From assembly GCA_026120035.1 (NCBI GenBank), contig JALRME010000010.1, positions 186,001 through 250,000 on the forward strand: a stretch of DNA of 64,000 nt. The letters run 5' to 3'. Both the position numbers and the translations under genes were made by a program. Source of the stretch: Coleophoma eucalyptorum. Lineage: Eukaryota > Ascomycota > Leotiomycetes > Helotiales > Dermateaceae. This document shows, piece by piece, positions 57,568 through 64,000 of the stretch (position 1 is its first letter; every line of letters begins with the position of its first letter). A model generated the notes under the pieces. The model made no database searches. It had not been told where the DNA came from and worked only from the letters and a program-made list of their open reading frames with translations.

Positions 57568-57870
57568 CTAGCGAAGTAACCGATGGACTCCCAGTTCGAG
57601 CACCCCATCTCGCCCAATTTCCTCACAAGGATCGCATTTTCTTACAATTGAGACACCGCGTTCCTCATTCTTCGTTCCGTTCTTAATCTTTTCCACGTTT
57701 CTTGGAACTTTTTTTTCTTTAGGAAGCGATTGTGTTGGTGATAAGAACTCCCAGTCACGCGCAGCGCCAATCTGAACATCCTCCGGAAGCAACTCCTCCT
57801 TCGGCCAAGCTTGTCGCATTCCAACCTCCCAGAGGTAAGTCGCGTCGATGTAAGAGCTCGATTGAGCCAT
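57568..57870 (-). CDS. Small Cys-containing protein, unknown function
   Basis: A 100-codon frame on the minus strand starts MAQSSSYIDATYLWEVGMRQ and continues AWPKEELLPEDVQIGAARDW. It has a short CDPC pair near residue 80. Only 187 bp separate its ATG from the ATG of the divergent Bqt4-like gene, as expected for a real bidirectional promoter. The composition is protein-like, and Trp/Pro-rich starts of this kind look conserved, but I do not recognise a family with certainty. The C-terminus after CDPCEEIGRDG is doubtful: a plausible donor (ATT|GTAAGA) and a CTTCAG acceptor further along would give a different tail. Confidence 0.5.
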   Translation of the reverse strand: MAQSSSYIDATYLWEVGMRQAWPKEELLPEDVQIGAARDWEFLSPTQSLPKEKKVPRNVEKIKNGTKNEERGVSIVRKCDPCEEIGRDGVLELGVHRLLR

Positions 57871-58057
57871 GCATTATTCGAGATACTGCACGGATGAGAG
57901 ATGGGTACTAATGCGCGACCTGTTTCAACAGTCTCCAGCTCTCGAAGTTAATCCTGCGCGTTTGGTTCGGCTCGCAGATCTGTCGCGTTACAATCACCAG
58001 AATATCTTTTAATTGTTGAAAACTTCAAACGCGCAATTTCGATACTCGATATCCATA
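57871..58057. promoter_or_regulatory. Short bidirectional promoter, small Cys protein and bqt4-like gene
   Basis: 187 bp separate divergent start codons; no consensus TATA is obvious. Confidence 0.5.
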
Positions 58058-59425
58058 ATGAGCGCATACGTCCGACCTCATAAACTCCCTACGCGGTACA
58101 ATGAGCTCTTGAATGACAACATCCCACCATGTAATGACGCGTCGGAAACGGGCTTCAGAATGTCGCGCTAACGATGCGAACAGATGAGGAGCTGGTATCT
58201 CGCCGTCGCCTCGGTCAAACAGACCTCACTGTCAAGGCCGGACAGGTTGGGACGTCAAACTCCACGAAGCCGAAGAACTTGGGTACTTTTGACTATGCTC
58301 ATCTACGCGCCCCACTTCCCAAGGGCATCATGTCCGGCATCTTCAGGCCGTCTCCAAACTCATACTTCCTGATGCGCCGAAGCCAAGATGGATACGTCAG
58401 TGCAACTGGCATGTTCAAGGCCAGCTTCCCTTACTCAGATGTGGAACAGGAGGAGGCTGAAAGGAGATGGCTCAAGACCCTGAGTTCGACTTCCACCATG
58501 GAGACTGCAGGCAACATTTGGGTTCCACCTCAACAAGCATTAGAGTTGGCAGAGGACTACAAGATTGTGCAATGGATTAAGGCTCTTCTGGATAACACCC
58601 CGATCGAGCAAAATCCAACCAAGGAAACCGTGCCTAAGTCCATCTCTCCACCACCAAAGTTTGAATTTCTTCAGCCTCAGGAGGCTCTTACTGCGCCAGT
58701 ACAGAGCAGTCGTTCGCGCTCTTTGCGATCAGCCTCTCCAAGCAAAACTGTCTCTCCTAGGAAGACGGGTACCACAAGATCCCGAAAGGCTCGAGCTCCT
58801 TCAGAGACACCTTCGGTTACTACTTCTAAGGCTGCCAACAAGAAACTTCAGCAAGCTCTGAAAGCTGCCTCGGCTGATACTGAGCCCACCCCTTCAGAAA
58901 TCACCGAGGACTCAGAGATCAAAGAGATTGAGGTCAAGGAACCTGAAGCGAAAGTGGACCCAGTGCGTGTTAACGTTGACACCGATGTTGAGGTCAAGGG
59001 TGATGTTGAAACCACACATACCCACGTTGAAGTTGAATTGCCAGCTGCGTTCGCGGAAATGCCTCCCGCTGAGGATGCTGAGAAAATGATTGCTAAGGCC
59101 AAGGAAATGGTTGAGGCAGCTGTGAGAGGAACCGAAAATGCTAGCTCAAGCGATTCAAAGAAAGTCAAACGCAAGCTTGAAGAAGTTGAGGCAGAGGAAG
59201 AAGAGAATGCTCTGATCCCGGCTCCAACAAAGAAAGCGAAAGTGGAGACTGAGTTGAAGAAGGAAAGAGTAAAGACAAGAGCATTGATTGGACTAAGTGC
59301 TACATTAGCTATTGGGTAAGTATTGACCGAGAAATTTCGTCAATCCACCACTCTACAATCTAGAGAGAAGCACACACTGACTTGACTACAGTGCCATTAT
59401 TCCTTATGTTATGGGCGCGTTTTAG
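58058..59425 (+). CDS. bqt4: Bqt4-like inner nuclear membrane protein (KilA-N/APSES-type domain)
   Basis: Three exons, 58058-58130, 58184-59315 and 59392-59425, give 412 aa. The start MSAYVRPHKLPTRYNELLND joins, after a 53-nt intron, to NIPPYEELVSRRRLGQTDLT. Residues ~55-165 look like the APSES/KilA-N domain (GIMSGIFRPSPNSYFLMRRS, GYVSATGMFKASFPY) of fission-yeast Bqt4, which anchors telomeres to the nuclear envelope during meiosis. Ser/Lys/Glu-rich disorder follows, and the extreme C-terminus is one hydrophobic segment (ALIGLSATLAIGAIIPYVMG) that would be the tail anchor, completed only by the 34-nt last exon. The combination of KilA-N domain and C-terminal membrane anchor is what separates Bqt4 from APSES transcription factors. 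Confidence 0.88.
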
Positions 59426-60337
59426 AACATATCATTCATTTTGAGGTCTCACCTCACGAACCGATTTTTTTTTCTCTGTAGGAGTTTTGTATGAACATTA
59501 CAAGCAGGCTGTTTTACATAGTGCCTTCGCAAGGGACACAGCCAAGTGTTGCTGGATACCCTGTTTAGTTGGGTTGTACAACGTACATTCCGTAGCCTTA
59601 CCAAGACTGAGATTCTCTTTTCTTTCGGGTTGGCAGATATTGTGTTTCATACCTAGGCGTGTTGTTAATAAAGGCGTTTGTTCATTGCACGGATAGTTCA
59701 AATGGGATCGATGAGATTCATGAAATTACTTGCGTACTTCTATCGATCGACTGTGCTACTTGTGCGTCTGCTTGTATATCGCGCAAAATCAGTGGCGAAT
59801 ACTTTTATCGACTGAGGATGAGGCTACACATTTGAGAATTTTCTATTACTGAAGAAGCTATTCTAGTCATGAATATGTGCATGACTTCACCTGATGATAG
59901 ACACACTTAATGGTAAAAGCCTCTAGTGATTCAGAATATCAAGAGTTCAAAATCATTTTATAGAAGTGTTTGAACTGGATCTCCTTCAAGCCAGGTCGAA
60001 ACTGTTGTCTGTCCAAGGCAAAATGAGACAATTGCTTCAAAAAACATGCTGGATGTAAGTGCATCTACATGAGACATTTACACTGCATTGAGAAGAGCCT
60101 GTTTCTAGTGCAGGATTCGGGCTCTTTCTCGGGAATGCCAGATTTTAAGGTGAGTGCAGCTCGAAAGGAGTCAAGTGGACGTAATTTGGGTGGTTTCTTT
60201 TGAAGTTGCTGCCAAGCTAGTAGTCCCTTCTGCACCTCCACTCTCAACCACTCGATAACCGACCTTCTTCAATACGTCACAGGAAATGCTTTTGAAATAA
60301 TTTTCATGGACGTCGGTGCTCGGCTTCAAACCCGAAG
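59426..60337. other. Intergenic between bqt4-like gene and the orphan
   Basis: No supported gene in 0.9 kb, T-rich left part and unremarkable right part. Confidence 0.5.
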
Positions 60338-61615
60338 ATGCCAGGAAGTCAGAGTCGCTGTGAAGTAGTGTCGGCAGCAAGTATATTCGATGTAGCCACA
60401 ATCTCCAAGCAACTTGCACTGGAAGCTCAGCCCTGCAAGGACATTCCCGTCACAAGTACACCAGTCAGTCTCGCAACCGTACCATACCTGGTCGTACGAG
60501 CACAGCAGGTAATTCCTTCAGCGCCACGTACCGACTCGCCCATTCCTAATAGTAAACGGGCTCAGAAGGTTCTTGCGCGGAGATTGGCGGGAAGGAGGCA
60601 GAGAGAGGCGGCGAGGAAACCTACCTCCGATCTCTCAAACCCTGTAGAGAGAAACCAGAAGGGAACAACTAACCCCCTTGCTTGTGCCGCTGAAGTCGAT
60701 GTGCCAATCTACACCAGCAGAAAACGTAGACTACCGGTAAATGAACTTGTAATCTTCCCTGAAAAAATGGCAGATATTCAGAAATTGGGACTGGCCAGTC
60801 AGTATAAATACTAACAGGAATAACGTATCGGTTGCTAATGATGATGTCCAGATGAATCGATGGAGCTTTCAAAGGACTCTACTGATGCATCGAATGAGGT
60901 ATCACAATATAATGTGGTGCGTCGAAACAAGCCTAGTCGGAGGCTACTTCATAGTAGCAAGAGTAACATTCAACGACGAAAAGGGTTTGGAGGAATCAAG
61001 ATTTCGGAATATCGTATACCAACGCTCCCGAAGCTATCACCCAGGTCGAAGAGAATGTTGCACCGAGCTCCAACATATTCCGATGGGTTTGAAAGGCATG
61101 AAATTCGACCCACAGAAAGATATATGCCACTAGGCAAGGCACGTCGCCAGGCGGCCTCTTGCCGGGCCACGGCAGGAATGGGACAATTGACACTTGTTTC
61201 TGAGCGCTCATTCGAACTGGGCACTGCCATTGAGCAATCGATTGAAGCGGTACCCGAGAACAATAAACTCTTAACTCTGTACAGATCAAGCAGTGTTTGC
61301 GGCCTTCTGCAAAATCAGCACAACAGATATCCAATGCCAAAGGCGATTCCTGAAACCCAGGGAATCTATACTGTGTCTTCTTACACTTCAAGAAATTCGC
61401 CGACTCTAACATTTTCACCCAAACGAAAGAGACATATGAGAATGGGACCTAAATTTTCGTTTCGAGATGAAGTCGATATCTATTCTCAGTTCATGATGGT
61501 CAGGGCTCAGCGACTTGATGATTACGACGACTACACTGACCAAAACGACTCTTCTCAAAACCATGAAACAAGTTTCTCTGCCTCGGAGGATGAAATGGAT
61601 GATGAAGAGTCTTGA
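60338..61615 (+). CDS. Orphan basic-then-acidic protein, unknown
   Basis: Two exons, 60338-60797 and 60852-61615, give 407 aa joined across a clean 54-nt intron with a CTAAC branch site. The N-terminal half is basic (RAQKVLARRLAGRRQREAAR, YTSRKRRLP), the middle has Pro/Ser/Arg-rich sequence, and the last ~40 residues are acidic (DDYDDYTDQNDSS, EDEMDDEES). No transmembrane segment, signal peptide or known domain is visible. The long open frames and coherent splice argue for a real gene, but it may be lineage-specific. Its first exon could start further upstream. Confidence 0.5.
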
Positions 61616-64000
61616 GAATCATAGCCACGAATCCAAGGCAGAAGATTCTGGCCTCTACCAAGCAAGCGAGCCTTAATATGTGCTAGGATCTAGGCTCTAC
61701 CGTGTGAAGTACTCACCTTTGATTCAACCAGTCAAAATAACATAATATCAGCAGGCTCGCTTCATATATCCTCATTATGAAAAGGCCCAACATTAAATGT
61801 ATCTTTAGTATTTATGCTATCATTAACATTGTGGCGGTAGCGTGTAATAGTGGTCGATATCTTGATATGAAAGAAAGGGCGTCTACGGACTTGCATCATG
61901 GTATCCAAATATGATGGCTTATTCTTTAATAGATTTATAACATCAGTCTAGCTCGAACCTTGACCAGCCTGATATGCCGGACTAACTGAATGTGATAGAG
62001 GTGATAGAGTTAGGAAATTGTATCTGAATACTTATCAGCTCTCATCTACATCTTTGGGTAATATCAGGATTTCCAGACCACAGGACGGGAAATTGCACGC
62101 AAGAATACTGTAACATCTGCAGCAGAAACTCTTCATCAGATTGACTATACTAAGACCAAGAACAACAACGCCATGGCTCTTTAAATAGATCAGTGATTAA
62201 GCCGCAGTAAAAGGTAACGGCGGATAAAAGTATAATATCTAGTGGTGAAGTTAAGCAGAAGCAGAGCTAACTCTAATGCTTCATGCCTTCCTTGTGACTA
62301 CTTGTTCATGGAACCCAAGCATATCGCCAGGGGCGTTGAACTTTATACTCAAGGTTATGCCTCCTAATGGTCACTTGCAGGTAGGGTAGGCTAAAGAGAG
62401 ATCTTAATCGACCTTGATGACAGTGTCTTCATATGATTAGATGATTTATATCGTCAACTGATTTCGGGCTTGCTCGTGAGAATCTGCCTGTAGATTTACG
62501 CCAATGCAAATCTCCAGGCTTCATTGTGCTTAATAGGCTGAGCCTGTACATCTCAAGCATAGCATTTCAATAATGAATAACCTGACCTTTATATTAGATT
62601 CGAATCATAAAGTCATACAGATTATACTGATCATTGGGATTACGACCAGTAGACGAGCAGTAATCTGGTCCCGTGCACTTTCACGAACGGTGATGATTAG
62701 ACACTGCCACATCACTCGCCCCTACGTGTAGATATAACTGACAGCACGTCACTACCTCTTTATAATTGCAGCCTGAAATCTTAGGGGCACAAGATCGATA
62801 GGTCCATCGTAAGATATCCTGGGAGAGCACAAGAGCCTCTACAGGAACCACGCTGAAATGCATGAGGATTGCTGATCGTGTTTCGTATGCTGATGGGGAC
62901 TGAGAGGAGGTGGCTATGGGATTCTGATGTATCAGAATTTTAGTGTTACAGCCTTTGGGAACAACTTTTATTGGATAGAAATGGTCACGTAGTAAAAGAC
63001 TTGAGGGCTCATTGGATCAGTGGAGTGCACAATGACGTTCTGTATGCTTCTCAATATGTTACCTGAGGTTGTCGAGATACATACATATATTGCAGTCTGC
63101 ATTGCATGTCTTGTGATGACTTGCAGAGTAAAAGCAATAAGTTATGCGTTTTGATGTGCATCTTTGCAAGATGCCAAAGATACTGCTGAGGCACAATTGT
63201 GATCTTTCCTCGCTACCCCGGAATCTCGTACGTCGCAACCGACGCTGTGTTACGCATGCTGCTTACCCCGGAGGAAGGACAGGTTGCACAAGCCTTGCTT
63301 ACGAACTGATCTAGATTTTGAAAAGTGAACAAAGAAAGCCTTGCAAGGATTCAAATTTCACAAATCATATCAACAAATAATTACAATTGGATTTGGGTGA
63401 AATCAGCATCAAATAGCCTCAATCAGTTGCCGGTCTCGGGGAAACTACATGCGGGGTGATGCATGCCTCTAGCGTCGTGAATGGTGGGAGAAAAAGTGAT
63501 AGAACAATATGACACGAAGGAATACAAGAGCCAGTTGGAGTTCATGGTAGCCACCTCGTAATGTTGGGTAGCAATCTATCGCCCCTTCGCGGGAAAATGG
63601 GAGGGTTTTCAGCGAGGGTGGTCGTGACTAGTCATGATTCGGAAATAATAGGTTCGTGGGCGGTGGATGTGTCTCGAGCCTGAAAGATATCTTGATTCTT
63701 CCAGGCCACGTGTGTTGTATGCTGTGCCTGTCCAACACTTGTCTTAGGCTCGCTGCACCGAGAATCTTCTATGAGCCTCACGTGTAACCTGAATATAGGG
63801 CAGTCACACTACTACCTGGCATTCTGATTCAGCGTGCATGGGTCTCGTATGTCGTGCCACGAACCTTAGGGCTTCGAACAGCCTATGCTCAAGAGTGAAC
63901 CTCGAAAGACAACGCAGTACAAGATCCATGTGGGCTCACGTTTGTTACGGAACCAGGCGAACGCCTGTAATGCAGGGCCTGTGGTTTTCAGGCCCTTAGA
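61616..64000. other. 2.4-kb stretch without recognisable gene (right edge)
   Basis: No reading frame above about 60 codons carries a protein-like signal on either strand. Moderately AT-rich from 61.7 to 63.4 kb. No terminal inverted repeats, transposase fragment, tRNA or telomeric tract is visible. A promoter of a gene beyond the window or degraded repeat DNA are both possible. Confidence 0.5.

Noticed and set aside
58174..58200. ATG at 58174 as the start of the Bqt4-like protein
   Set aside because: It overlaps the intron end; the upstream exon 58058-58130 supplies the conserved start and keeps frame.

Overview
The window is nuclear DNA of a filamentous ascomycete (Pezizomycotina). It has many short GT-AG introns (46 to about 100 nt, with CTAAC/CTGAC-type branch sites), intron-rich housekeeping genes on both strands, Ser/Pro/Thr-rich disordered proteins, CT-rich leaders, and fungal-type genes such as an iron-responsive GATA repressor, the ergothioneine synthase Egt1 and 2EXR-domain proteins. 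Leotiomycetes is possible but cannot be settled from this sequence alone. I see no bacterial operons, CRISPR arrays, rRNA, convincing tRNA or intact transposon. Gene models were assembled by hand from splice signals, reading phase and family conservation; all reported exon sets keep frame.

Left third (1-22 kb): a large disordered fungal protein (+), thioredoxin with a possible mitochondrial presequence (+), an OTU-family deubiquitinase (-), a D-amino-acid oxidase ending in the peroxisomal signal AKL (+), a 2EXR protein (-), a small TVP15/COPI-associated Golgi membrane protein (+), and the SreA/SRE-type siderophore repressor with two GATA fingers and the intervening Cys-rich motif (-). About 3.3 kb with no gene lies upstream of sreA.

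Middle (22-46 kb): a pseudokinase-like protein (+), the wybutosine enzyme TYW1 (-), a second 2EXR protein (+), the V-ATPase subunit c'' VMA16 (-) divergent from the TFIIA small subunit TOA2 (+), a TMEM42/EamA-like membrane protein (+), an unrecognised Cys/His-cluster protein (+) set in long gene-free flanks, the 12-exon ergothioneine synthase Egt1 (-), and the kinetochore protein Nuf2 (+).

Right third (45-64 kb): a conserved-looking protein of unknown function (-), AP-3 beta (+), a CCHC zinc-knuckle protein with a prion-like Pro/Gln/Tyr tract (-), the PP2A-like phosphatase Ppg1 (+), Rho-GDI (-), a small Cys-containing protein (-) divergent from the Bqt4-like inner-nuclear-membrane protein (+), an orphan basic/acidic protein (+), then 2.4 kb with no recognisable gene.

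Most genes are independent housekeeping units with no sign of a biosynthetic cluster. Functional themes are loose: vesicle traffic (TVP15, AP-3, VMA16, Rho-GDI), nucleus and kinetochore (Nuf2, Bqt4), redox and iron (thioredoxin, Egt1, SreA, TYW1). No clear new multi-gene system is visible. The best leads are single proteins: the Cys/His-cluster protein with a 12-C tract at a splice donor, the pseudokinase, the possible RecA-like protein, and the orphan at 60.3 kb.
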